64,000 bases of DNA from Xanthobacteraceae bacterium (GTDB lineage: Bacteria > Pseudomonadota > Alphaproteobacteria > Rhizobiales > Xanthobacteraceae), in NCBI GenBank assembly GCA_031291445.1, contig JARLJA010000081.1, positions 1 to 64,000 of the forward strand, given 5' to 3'. A model generated the notes under the pieces. That model ran no database searches, had not been told where the DNA came from, and saw nothing but the letters and a program-made list of their open reading frames with translations. Both the position numbers and the translations under genes were made by a program. Positions 36,399 through 48,905 of this stretch are shown piece by piece (positions within the stretch are counted from its first letter, which is position 1; every line of letters starts with the position of its first letter).

Positions 36399-37405
36399 GC
36401 GAACTCGCCGCCGACGAAGCCCTGCCCGAGCCGCCGCGCGACATCGTCCCGGCGGCGCTGCCGATCGTGCTGGCGCTGGTGATGCTGCCGCTGTCCGGCT
36501 CGGCCTCGTCCTGGGTGACCTTGACGGTGGCGAGCCTCGCCATGGGCATGATGATCTTCATCATGGCCTCGGGGCTGACGCTGGTGTTCGGCCTGATGGA
36601 CGTGCTCAACTTCGGCCACGGCGCCTTCATCGCGGTGGGCGCCTACGTGGCGACGCTGGCGTTCGGGCCGCTGGCGGCCTGGATGCAGTCGGATTCGCTG
36701 CTCGACAATCTCGCCGCGCTGCTGCCGGCCGGCCTCCTGGCCATGGCGGTGTCGGGCGCGCTCGGCGCGGTGTTCGAGCGGGTGCTGATCCTTCCGGTCT
36801 ACGGCCAGCACCTCAAGCAGATCCTGATCACCATGGGTGGGCTGATCGTGGCCGAGCAGTCGCTCTACGCGCTGTGGGGACCGCAGCAGATCCCGCTGCC
36901 GCTGCCCGGCGCGCTGCGCGGCTCCTTCATCCTCGGCGACATCGCGATCGCCAAGTACCGGGTGCTGGCGATGGTGGTGGGCCTGGTGGTGTTCGTAGGC
37001 ACGCTCCTGGTGCTCAACCGCACCAAGGTCGGCCTCCTGATCCGCGCCGGGGTCGAGAACCGCGAGATGGTGGAGGCGCTCGGCTACCGGGTCCGGCGGC
37101 TGTTTCTCGGCGTCTTCATGGTCGGCTCGGCGCTCGCCGGCCTCGGCGGCGTGATGTGGGGGCTCTACCGCGAGCAGATCCACGCCTCGATGGGCGGCGA
37201 CCTGATGATCCTGATCTTCATCGTCGTCATCATCGGCGGGCTCGGTTCGGTCACGGGCTGCTTCATCGGCGCCATCCTGGTGGCCATGGTGGCGAATTAC
37301 GGCGGCTTCCTGCTGCCGAAGCTGGCGCTGGTGTCCAACATCCTGCTGATGGTCGCCATCCTGATGTGGCGGCCGCGCGGGCTCTATCCGGTGACCAATC
37401 GATGA
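36395..37405 (+). CDS. LIV-type ABC transporter permease (LivH-like)
   Basis: The 336-aa protein has about eight membrane helices and the family motif LGLMDVLNFGHGAFIAVGAY-like stretch (GLMDVLNFGHGAFIAVGAYV), plus the cytoplasmic coupling segment IRAGVENREMVEALGYRV that contacts the ATPase. Forms the channel with the LivM-like protein. The N-terminal ~15 residues are an acidic cytoplasmic tail. Overlaps previous and next genes by 4 bases (ATGA). Confidence 0.92.
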   Translation: MSELAADEALPEPPRDIVPAALPIVLALVMLPLSGSASSWVTLTVASLAMGMMIFIMASGLTLVFGLMDVLNFGHGAFIAVGAYVATLAFGPLAAWMQSDSLLDNLAALLPAGLLAMAVSGALGAVFERVLILPVYGQHLKQILITMGGLIVAEQSLYALWGPQQIPLPLPGALRGSFILGDIAIAKYRVLAMVVGLVVFVGTLLVLNRTKVGLLIRAGVENREMVEALGYRVRRLFLGVFMVGSALAGLGGVMWGLYREQIHASMGGDLMILIFIVVIIGGLGSVTGCFIGAILVAMVANYGGFLLPKLALVSNILLMVAILMWRPRGLYPVTNR

Positions 37406-38463
37406 TGATCCTGTCCGGCGATCCGCCCCGCAGCCGCGTGCTCAGCGCGCTGCTCATCGTCATCGTGGCGCTGCTGGCGCTGGCGCCGTTTCTGTTTCCC
37501 GGCGCCAAGCCGCTCAACGTCGCGACCAAGATCTGCGTGTTCGCGGCGCTGGTGGCCTCCTACGACCTCCTGCTCGGCTACACCGGCACGGTGTCGTTCG
37601 CCCACACCATGTTCTACGGCATCGGCAGCTACGGCATCGCGATCGCGCTCTATACGCTCGGCCCGACCTGGACCGCGGTCGGCGCCGGGCTCGCCTGCGG
37701 CCTGCCGCTTGCCGTGCTGCTGGCACTCGCCATCGGCCTGTTCTCGCTGCGGGTGCAGGCGATCTTCTTTGCCATGATCACGCTGGCGGTGGCTTCGGCC
37801 TTCCTGGTGCTGGCCTCGCAGCTCTCCGGGCTGACCGGCGGCGAGGACGGCCGCAGCTTCCAGCTTCCCGAGCTGCTGCGCCCCGGCACCGTGTTCGCCA
37901 AGGGCGTGTTCGGCATCACGGTGTCGGGCCGCACCCTGACCTACTACATCGTCTTCGTCGGCGCCGCGGCGATGATCCTGGCGCTGCTGCGAGTCGTCAA
38001 TTCGCCGTTCGGCCGCGTGCTGCAGGCGATCCGCGAGAATCGATTCCGCGCCGAGGCGCTGGGCTACCGCACCGTGTTTCACCTGACGCTCGCCAACTGC
38101 ATCGCCGCCCTGGTCGCCGCCTTCGCCGGCGCGCTCAACGCACTGTGGCTGCGCTATGCCGGCCCCGACACCTCGCTCGCCTTCTCGATCATGCTCGACA
38201 TCCTGCTGATGGTCGTGATCGGCGGCATGGGCACGATCTACGGCGCGATCATCGGCGCGGTCATCTTCATCCTGGCGCAGAACTATCTGCAGGCGCTGAT
38301 GGGCCTGGCCTCCAGCGCCGCCGCCGATGCCGGCCTGCCGCTGCTGCCGGGCCTCCTGCATCCCGATCGCTGGCTGCTGTGGCTGGGATTGCTGTTCATC
38401 GCCAGCGTCTATTTTTTCCCGACCGGCGTGGTCGGACGCCTCAGAGGAGCCGCGCGACAATGA
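37402..38463 (+). CDS. LIV-type ABC transporter permease (LivM-like)
   Basis: The 353-aa protein has about ten helices, the LivM motif LLGYTGTVSFAHTMFYGIGS (substrate-facing) and the coupling helix AIRENRFRAEALGYRT. The C-terminal ~60 residues include an Ala/Leu-rich loop (ASSAAADAGLPLLPGLLHPD). It begins within the last codon of the LivH gene and its stop overlaps the hydrolase start (ATGA). Confidence 0.92.
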   Translation: MMILSGDPPRSRVLSALLIVIVALLALAPFLFPGAKPLNVATKICVFAALVASYDLLLGYTGTVSFAHTMFYGIGSYGIAIALYTLGPTWTAVGAGLACGLPLAVLLALAIGLFSLRVQAIFFAMITLAVASAFLVLASQLSGLTGGEDGRSFQLPELLRPGTVFAKGVFGITVSGRTLTYYIVFVGAAAMILALLRVVNSPFGRVLQAIRENRFRAEALGYRTVFHLTLANCIAALVAAFAGALNALWLRYAGPDTSLAFSIMLDILLMVVIGGMGTIYGAIIGAVIFILAQNYLQALMGLASSAAADAGLPLLPGLLHPDRWLLWLGLLFIASVYFFPTGVVGRLRGAARQ

Positions 38464-39308
38464 CCGCGACCACGATCACCCCGACCTCGCATTACGTCAC
38501 GCTGTGCGGCCGCGAAGTCCACTATGTCGAATGGGGCACGCGGGGCGCGCCGCCGCTGATCATGTGGCACGGCGTGGCGCGTACCGGGCGCGACTTCGAC
38601 GACCTCGCCATGGCGCTGGCGGAGCGGCGCCACATCATCGTGCCGGACACCATCGGCCGCGGCCTGAGCCAGTGGAGCCCGGATCCCGTCGCCGAATACA
38701 CCACGACGTTCTACACCCGCCAGGCGGCCGAACTGGTCGACCACCTCGGCTTCAAGACCGTCGACTGGATCGGCACCTCGATGGGCGCGATCATCGGCAT
38801 CCGCGCCGCCGCCGGTCCGCTCGCCGGCCGCATCCGCCGCTTCGTGCTCAACGACATGGGCCCGATCGTCGCCCAGGCCGCGCTCGACCGCATCCGCTCC
38901 TATGCCGGCGCGCCGCCGCAATTTGCCCGCGTCACCGAGCTCGAGGCCTATTTCCGCCAGATCTACCAGCCCTACGGCTATCTGAGCGACCCGCAGTGGC
39001 GGCGCATGACCGAGACCTCGGTGCGCCGCAATCCCGACGGCAGTATCTCGCCCCATTTCGACCCCGCGATCCGGCAGCACTTCGACACCAACGAGGAGCA
39101 GTGGGACAACTGGGACCGGCTGACCTGCGAGATGCTGTGCCTGCGCGGCGAGACCTCGGACCTGCTGCTGGTCGAGGACACCGAGAGCATGGTCAGGCGC
39201 AATCCGCGCTGCAAGGTGGTGACCATTGCCGGCTGCGGCCACGCCCCGGCGCTCAACGTGCCCGACCAGATCGCGCTGGTCGGCGACTTCATCAACGCGG
39301 GCTTGTGA
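38460..39308 (+). CDS. alpha/beta hydrolase, last gene of the uptake operon
   Basis: The 282-aa product has the alpha/beta hydrolase order: oxyanion strand LIMWHGVARTGRDF, nucleophile elbow DWIGTSMGAIIG (Ser about 103), and catalytic His in IAGCGHAPAL (about 260) with an Asp before it (LVEDTES region). Such enzymes include esterases, C-C hydrolases and lactonases. Its start overlaps the LivM stop by 4 bases, so the hydrolase is made in step with the transporter and probably acts on the imported compound or its first catabolite. Confidence 0.88.
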   Translation: MTATTITPTSHYVTLCGREVHYVEWGTRGAPPLIMWHGVARTGRDFDDLAMALAERRHIIVPDTIGRGLSQWSPDPVAEYTTTFYTRQAAELVDHLGFKTVDWIGTSMGAIIGIRAAAGPLAGRIRRFVLNDMGPIVAQAALDRIRSYAGAPPQFARVTELEAYFRQIYQPYGYLSDPQWRRMTETSVRRNPDGSISPHFDPAIRQHFDTNEEQWDNWDRLTCEMLCLRGETSDLLLVEDTESMVRRNPRCKVVTIAGCGHAPALNVPDQIALVGDFINAGL

Positions 39309-39526
39309 TCGGCGCCTGAGGGAAAAGAACCATTCGCGGCACGCGGGCCGGCGAGCAGGATCTTGCCCGCCGCCTCCCTGATTCAGACGGCTTTTTCTCG
39401 TGAGCGCACCGGGCGTGCCTGCAAGGCAGGCGGCCGTGCCAATGGGCGATTTTACTGGCTGCCATGCCCTTGCCTTTTTCGCCGCAATGCACAGCTCTTC
39501 GCGAGTGTTAACCAGCGGGAACCCCC

Positions 39527-40627
39527 ATGAGCTCTGCAAAGCTGTTCGATTCCTACAAACTCGGTCCACTCACGCTGCCCAACCGGGTGGTGATGGCGCC
39601 ATTGACCCGCAACCGCGCCCTCGAAGGCCAGGTGCCCAACCCGCTCGCCGCGGAATATTACGGCCAGCGCGCCTCCGCGGGCCTGCTGATCACCGAAGCG
39701 AGCCAGGTCTCGCAGCAGGGCCAGGGCTATCAGGACACTCCCGGCATCTTCTCGCCCGCCCAGGTCGCGGGCTGGCGCAAGGTCACCGACGAAGTCCACA
39801 AGCGGGGCGGACGGATCTTCATCCAGCTCTGGCATGTCGGGCGGATTTCCCACACCGACCTGCAGCCCGGCCACGGCGCGCCGGTCGCCCCCTCGGCGAT
39901 CCCGGCCAAGACCAAGACCTTCGTCGGCGGCAAGTTCACCGACGTCTCCGCGCCCCGCGCCCTCGAACTCTCTGAGATTCCCGGCATCGTCGACAGCTTC
40001 CGCAAGGCCGCCGCCAACGCCATCGCCGCCGGCTTCGATGGCGTCGAGATCCATGGCGCCAACGGCTACCTGCTCGACCAGTTCGCCAAGGACGGCGCCA
40101 ACAAGCGCACCGACGCCTATGGCGGCTCGATCGAGAACCGCGCCAAGCTGATGCTCGAGGTGACGGAGGCCGTGGTCAAGGAGATCGGCGCCGAGCGCAC
40201 CGGCATCCGCATCTCGCCGGTGACGCCCGCCAACGACGTCTCCGACAGCAACCCGCAGCCGCTGTTCGACCACATCGTCGACAAGCTCAACGCCCTGAAG
40301 CTGGTCTACATCCACGTCATCGAGGGCTCGACCGGCGGGCCGCGCGACTACGCACCGTTCGACTACGCCTCGCTGCGCAAGCGTTTCAAAGGCGCCTACA
40401 TCGCCAACAACGCCTACACCTATGATCTGGCTACCGAGGTGCTCGCCGCCGACGCGGCCGACCTGATCGCGTTCGGCAAGCCGTATATTTCCAATCCCGA
40501 CCTGGTCGAACGGCTCAAGAAGGGCGCGCCGCTCAACGAGCCCGACAAGGCCACGTTCTACGGCGGCGGCGCCAAGGGCTATACCGACTACCCGACGCTG
40601 GGCTCGGCGGTCGAGCCGGCGGAGTAA
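39527..40627 (+). CDS. nemA: Old Yellow Enzyme family alkene reductase
   Basis: The 366-aa FMN protein is a TIM barrel that reduces activated C=C bonds (N-ethylmaleimide, enones, nitro esters) with NAD(P)H. Seen: LPNRVVMAPLTRNRA at strand 1, FIQLWHVGR, the substrate-binding pair His176/Asn179 in EIHGANGYLLDQF, DAYGGSIENR and IAFGKPYISNPDL. Full-length for the family. The nemA symbol reflects the closest functional group, not a proven substrate. The 218-bp gap upstream holds no gene; the start ATG follows GCGGGAACCCCC. Confidence 0.9.
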   Translation: MSSAKLFDSYKLGPLTLPNRVVMAPLTRNRALEGQVPNPLAAEYYGQRASAGLLITEASQVSQQGQGYQDTPGIFSPAQVAGWRKVTDEVHKRGGRIFIQLWHVGRISHTDLQPGHGAPVAPSAIPAKTKTFVGGKFTDVSAPRALELSEIPGIVDSFRKAAANAIAAGFDGVEIHGANGYLLDQFAKDGANKRTDAYGGSIENRAKLMLEVTEAVVKEIGAERTGIRISPVTPANDVSDSNPQPLFDHIVDKLNALKLVYIHVIEGSTGGPRDYAPFDYASLRKRFKGAYIANNAYTYDLATEVLAADAADLIAFGKPYISNPDLVERLKKGAPLNEPDKATFYGGGAKGYTDYPTLGSAVEPAE

Positions 40628-40682
40628 GCCGCAGCCACGCTTCGACGCATCGTCTTGTGCGTCGTTGCATCCACAATCTCTC

Positions 40683-40773
40683 CGTCATGGCCGGGCTTGA
40701 CCCGGCCATCCACTCTTCCTTTCGTAGCACGCCGCCAAAGAGTGGACCCGCGGGTCAAGCCCGCGGGTGACGG
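40683..40773. repeat. intergenic palindromic repeat, copy 15
   Basis: CGTCATGGCCGGGCTTGACC, GGCCATCCACTCTTC box, loop, AAAGAGTGGACCCGCGGGTC and CCCGCGGGTGACGG. It lies in the 268-bp gap after the OYE gene; nothing else is seen there. Confidence 0.88.
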
Positions 40774-40895
40774 TGAGTTTGGATTTACCGCCTCTTCACA
40801 CAAGCAGTGATGAGCTCATGGCAGACACGCCACGCCGGATCGCATAGGCTGGCGCCGCATCATTTCCTGCTGTCTCCGCGCCAAAGCGCCACGCC

Positions 40896-41714
40896 ATGCC
40901 CGCCGCCGACCCCACCGAAACCATCCGCGAGGCCGCGGCCGCGTTCAATGCCGGCCGGGCCGACGAGGCGCGGCGGCTGTGCGAAGCCGGGCTGAAACGC
41001 TTCCCGGCGCAGCCCATGCTCCACCACTTCCTCGCCGCGGTGCTGTTCGCCGGCGGCGAGACCACAGCCGCGCACGGACACATCGAGGCCAGTCTCACTG
41101 CTGCACCGGGCCACGCGCCGGCGCGGCTGCTCGCCGCGAAGATCGCCCGCGCCGCGGGCGATGGGGCGGCGGCGCTGGCCCATCTCGATCACCTGCCGGC
41201 CACCTCCGCCGAAACGTTGCTGGAGCGGGCCCGCGCGCTGAGCCTGACCCCGCGACGGGACGACGCCATCGCCGCCTGGCGCGCAGTACTGAAGTCCGCA
41301 CCGCAGAATTACGAGGCCATGGCCCGGCTCGGCCGGTTCGCCTGGGAGGACGGCAACCGCACCGCGGCGCTCGATCTGCTCGCGCGCGCGACTGCCGTCG
41401 ACTGCCCGGCCTCGACCTGGTTCGATCTCGGCCTGGTGCGGCAGGACCTGCGCGACTTTGCCGGCGCGGCGGAAGCGTTCCGCGCCGCGCTGGCGAAGAC
41501 GCCCGGCCACGCCGAGGCCGCCGTCAATCTCGGCGTCAGCCTGCAGGAAGGCGGCGACCTCGACGGCGCCATGGCCGCCTATGCCAGCGCCTACCGCCTC
41601 AAGCCGGCGACCTTCGGCGCCATCGCCATGGCGCTGACATCCTCGCCCCATGGCCGGCTGTGGCTCGACGAGGCGGCGCTGCGGCGTGCGCTCGCGGGGT
41701 CATCCGCCGCTTGA
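40896..41714 (+). CDS. tetratricopeptide-repeat protein, cytoplasmic
   Basis: The 272-aa protein is made of TPR-like helix pairs (for example RRLCEAGLKRFPAQPMLHHF, AIAAWRAVLKSAPQNYEAMA, AAEAFRAALAKTPGHAEAAV, GAMAAYASAYRLKPATF) without a signal peptide. TPR domains mediate protein-protein contacts; partner unknown. Its 3' end overlaps the convergent gene at 41700 by 15 bases. Confidence 0.8.
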   Translation: MPAADPTETIREAAAAFNAGRADEARRLCEAGLKRFPAQPMLHHFLAAVLFAGGETTAAHGHIEASLTAAPGHAPARLLAAKIARAAGDGAAALAHLDHLPATSAETLLERARALSLTPRRDDAIAAWRAVLKSAPQNYEAMARLGRFAWEDGNRTAALDLLARATAVDCPASTWFDLGLVRQDLRDFAGAAEAFRAALAKTPGHAEAAVNLGVSLQEGGDLDGAMAAYASAYRLKPATFGAIAMALTSSPHGRLWLDEAALRRALAGSSAA

Positions 41715-42416
41715 CCGCCCGCGCCGGGCGCGAAACTGGCGGCGATAGACGCCGGGCTTCTCCAGCACCTCGGCAACGGTCTTCGCGTAAGTGGCGCGAC
41801 GGGCGTCGTCGAGCTCCTCGAACACCAGTTCGTACGGCGCGCGCGGCACCGCGAAGCATTGCGCGACCGGCGTGCCTTTCGGCAGGGTGCCGCGAAACTC
41901 CGGCTCGGTCCACAGCGCCGGAAAATTGATGCCGCCGTCATGGAAGCGGTCGGCATCGACCAGCCCCGAGACCAGGCGAAACGGCAGCTCGAGGCGGTTG
42001 ACCGGGTGGGTCGCGAACAGCGACCAGCCGTCCTCGAGCTCGATGGTCCAGAAGCTGTTGAACTTGAGCGCCGCGCGGCCGCCGGCCGCGAACGGCGTGC
42101 CGTCGAACTGCGCCGGCACGTGAAAGCTCAGCGGCGCGCGCGGATGATTCTCCGTCGCCGGCGCCGGCACGTTCCAGTCCCACGAGAACGCGCCGCGGTC
42201 GACGCTGACGTCGCACGGCAGCAGGATCATGAAGCCGTAGGACATGGCGTCGACGAAGGGCGGGCACTGCTTCACGGTGCGGATGTCGCGGCCGTGCAGC
42301 GGCGAATGCGCATTCGCCGGCATGGCGCGCAGCCAGTCCGGCAGCTGGCCGCGCGCCGCGACCGGCTTCGGCAGATGGTCGGCAAGCGCCGGATCGCAGC
42401 GAAAGACGACGCGCAT
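41700..42416 (-). CDS. hypothetical protein, 238 aa
   Basis: I do not recognise the family with certainty. The protein is soluble, rich in Trp, Phe and Pro, with a beta-rich pattern (LKFNSFWTIELEDGWSLFAT, HPVNRLELPFRLVSGLVDAD, FPALWTEPEFRGTLPKG), reminiscent of small DUFs found as single genes in proteobacteria. The C-terminus is basic (RRQFRARRGRSSGG). Converges on the TPR gene with a 15-base overlap. Confidence 0.7.
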   Translation of the reverse strand: MRVVFRCDPALADHLPKPVAARGQLPDWLRAMPANAHSPLHGRDIRTVKQCPPFVDAMSYGFMILLPCDVSVDRGAFSWDWNVPAPATENHPRAPLSFHVPAQFDGTPFAAGGRAALKFNSFWTIELEDGWSLFATHPVNRLELPFRLVSGLVDADRFHDGGINFPALWTEPEFRGTLPKGTPVAQCFAVPRAPYELVFEELDDARRATYAKTVAEVLEKPGVYRRQFRARRGRSSGG

Positions 42417-42485
42417 GATGGGCTCCTCGAGGCGGGGTGATGGTGCAGCGACTACGTATCGTCGTCAATGCGTGACCTAACCACC

Positions 42486-42612
42486 ATCATGGCCGGGCAG
42501 CGCGATCCGTCTTCGACGGATCGCTAGGACTCAGGTCTCCCGGCCATCCACGTCTCGCTGCGCTGAAGCACCGTTAAGACGTGGATACCCGGCACAAGGC
42601 CGGGCATGACGG
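42486..42612. repeat. intergenic palindrome variant with GATCCGTC insert, copy 16
   Basis: ATGGCCGGGCAGCGCGATCC, inner hairpin GATCCGTCTTCGACGGATC, then CCGGCCATCCACGTCT, loop, and AAGACGTGGATACCCGGCAC. The same inner hairpin is found in copy 17 at 63637 and nowhere else in the window. Confidence 0.85.
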
Positions 42613-42639
42613 AGAAAAATGTGGGCTCACCACCGCAAC

Positions 42640-42667
42640 AAAAAGGGCCGGGATCGCTCCCGGCCCT
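42640..42667 (-). terminator. intrinsic terminator of the glp operon
   Basis: GGGCCGGGA at 42645 pairs with TCCCGGCCC ending at 42666 (9-bp GC-rich stem). On the minus strand it is followed by a run of five T (42644-42640). It lies 25 bases past the glpV stop. Confidence 0.8.
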
Positions 42668-42691
42668 CCTCGTTCTCTCACGCGCGACGAC

Positions 42692-44470
<1,779 letters not shown>

Positions 44471-44686
44471 GTGTTTCCTCCGTTGATGCGACCACTTCTT
44501 CCAGGTCCGGGTTGATCCCGGATCTGCCGGCGCGCGTCCCGACGGGACGACACGCCCAACTCGTTGTCCGCCGAAACCTGGACCAAATGTCCTTCGGCAC
44601 CCTCGGGCCCGGCCGCCGCGAAATGGGCGGCGATCGCGCTCCGTCGTTTCAGTCGGGCATGCCGCGGCATGCCCCCGTTTCATCGC

Positions 44687-45013
44687 TCAGACGGTGCGAA
44701 AGACCGCCACGCCGAAGACGAGTGAAATTGCGGTTGCCAGCCAGAGGCTCGACACGTCGATGCCCTCGCCGACCGGAATGGTCGCGATGGTGTCGGTGCC
44801 GGCCGTGCCGATCCACACCAGGTGGATCACGGCGGCGGAAATCAGCGAGACGAACAGGCGATCGCCGCGGGTGGTGGGAATGCGCAGGATGCCGACGCGC
44901 TCGGCCTCGGGATAGGCGAGCGCGAGCCAGGTCATCAGCGCCAGCGTGCCCGCCAGCAGCACGAAGAAGACCGCGGTCGGCGCCGTCCAGGCCATCCATG
45001 CGACGTTTTCCAT
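44687..45013 (-). CDS. glpU: small membrane protein of the glycerol transporter
   Basis: The 108-aa protein (DUF2160-type) has three membrane helices (PTAVFFVLLAGTLALMTWLA, FVSLISAAVIHLVWIGTAG, LWLATAISLVFGVAVF). In rhizobial glp operons a protein of this type lies between the permease and binding-protein genes and is required or accessory for glycerol transport. It starts 10 bases after the glpQ stop; the 216-bp gap to glpV may hold an internal signal. Confidence 0.88.
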   Translation of the reverse strand: MENVAWMAWTAPTAVFFVLLAGTLALMTWLALAYPEAERVGILRIPTTRGDRLFVSLISAAVIHLVWIGTAGTDTIATIPVGEGIDVSSLWLATAISLVFGVAVFRTV

Positions 45014-45023
45014 ATCGACCTCC

Positions 45024-45829
45024 TCAGACCCGGCCGAGCGCGAAGCCGCGCGCGATGTAGTTGCGCACGAACCAGATCACCAGCGCTCCCGGAATGATCG
45101 TCAGCACGCCGGCCGCCGACAGCAGGCCCCAGTCCATGCCCGCCGCCGACACCGTGCGGGTCATCACCGCGGCGATCGGCTTGGCGTTGACCGAGGTCAG
45201 CGTGCGGGCGAGCAGCAGCTCGACCCATGAGAACATGAAGCAGAAGAACGCCGCGACGCCGATGCCGCTGGCGATCAGCGGTACCAGGATCTTGATGAAG
45301 AAGCGCGGGAACGAGTAGCCGTCGAGGAACGCGGTCTCGTCGATCTCCTTCGGCACGCTGGAAACAAAACCCTCGAGAATCCAGACCGCCAGCGGCACGT
45401 TGAACAGGCAATGCGCCAGCGCGACCGCCCACGGCGTGTCGAACAGGTCGATCGCCGAATAGAGATTGAAGAACGGCAGCGCGAACACCGCCGGCGGCGC
45501 CATGCGGTTCGACAGCAGCCAGAAGAACAGGTGCTTGTCGCCGACGAAGCGGTAGCGCGAAAACGCATAGGCCGCCGGCAGCGCGAACGAGATCGAGATG
45601 ACGGTGTTGATCACCACGTATTTGATCGAGTGGATGTAGCCGGAATACCAGCTCTCGTCGGTGAAGATCCGCATGTAGTTGGCGATGGTCGGCTGGTGCG
45701 GCCACAGCGTCATGGTCGACACGATCTCGCCGTTGGTCTTAAAACTCATGTTGACCAGCCAGTAGATCGGCAGCAGCAGGAAGACCAGGAACACGATCAT
45801 GATGGCGCGGCGGCCGGGAATCGTCTGCA

Positions 45830-45833
<4 letters not shown>
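45024..45833 (-). CDS. glpQ: glycerol ABC transporter permease
   Basis: The 269-aa protein has six membrane helices in the MalG-like binding-protein-dependent permease fold; the EAA coupling loop reads SVPKEIDETAFLDGYSFPRF (E-x3-AFLDG version). Pairs with GlpP to form the channel. Its ATG overlaps the glpP stop as ATGA. Confidence 0.92.
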
Positions 45834-46731
<898 letters not shown>

Positions 46732-46732
<1 letters not shown>

Positions 46733-47817
46733 CACGCCACTCCCTCGACCAGCCGGCTATCGGCATAGACGTGCACATGGGCGGGATCGAACACCAGGCC
46801 GACGCTGTCGCCGTCGGCGGGCAGCGCACCGCTGACCCGCGCCGCCAGCCGCAGCTCGCCGATCCTGAGCCGCGCGAACCGCGCCCGGCCGAGATCGTCG
46901 ATGCGCTCGATCCTGGCGGTCAGCAGATCCGGCCGGGGTGCCGCGACCTCGACGAATTCCGGCCGCACGCCGATCTCGATGGTGGCGCCGGCCGGCAGCG
47001 CGGGATAGCTGCGGTCCAGCGTGATGACGCCGCCGTCGAGCCGCGCCTCGCGGCCGCTGACCGCGGCCGGGAGCACGTTCATGCCAGGAGAGCCGATGAA
47101 GTAGCCGACGAAGGTGTGGGCGGGCCGGTTGAACAGTTCCTCCGGGGTGCCGCTCTGCACGACGCGACCGTCATGCATGACGACGACGGTGTCGGCGAAG
47201 GTCAGCGCCTCGGTCTGGTCGTGGGTGACGTAGATCATGGTCAGGTCGAGCGCCTTGTGCAGCGCCTTGAGCTTGGAGCGCAGTTCCCATTTGAGGTGCG
47301 GGTCGATCACGGTCAGCGGCTCGTCGAACAGCACCGCGGAGACGTCGGAGCGCACGAGGCCGCGGCCGAGCGAGATCTTCTGCTTGGCGTCGGCGGTGAG
47401 CCGCGTCGCCTTGCGGTCGAGGTGCGGGGTGAGATCGAGCAGCCGGCCGATCTCGGCGACGCGCGCGTCGATCTGGGGGCGCGGCACGCCGCGGTTCTTG
47501 AGCGGAAACGCCAGGTTCTCTGCCACCGTCATGGTGTCGTAGATCACCGGGAACTGGAACACCTGCGCGATGTTGCGCGCTTGCGTCGAACGCGCGGTGA
47601 TGTCGACGCCGTCGAACAGGATCTTGCCGCGGCTCGGCGCGACGATGCCGGAGATCATGTTGAGCAGCGTGGTCTTGCCGCAACCGGACGGTCCGAGAAG
47701 GGCATACGCCCCGCCCTGGCGCCAGGTCATCGACAGCGGCTTGAGCGCGTAGGAGTCCACGTCGGCGGCCTCCCCGCTGTAGGATTTCGCCAGATCGACG
47801 AGGTCAATGCGGGCCAT
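46732..47817 (-). CDS. glpT: glycerol ABC transporter ATP-binding protein
   Basis: The 361-aa ATPase has Walker A GPSGCGKTT (42-50), Walker B VLFDEP (about 162-167), switch His199 (YVTHDQTEA) and a C-terminal TOBE-like domain. The ABC signature is degenerate: where LSGGQ is expected the sequence is LTADAKQK (140-147). Because GlpS has an intact signature but lacks the switch His, the pair should form one complete and one degenerate ATP site. ATG 47817 has GAGGA upstream; a GTG at 47829 is less likely. Confidence 0.9.
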
Positions 47818-47825
47818 GGCGATCC

Positions 47826-48901
<1,076 letters not shown>

Positions 48902-48905
<4 letters not shown>

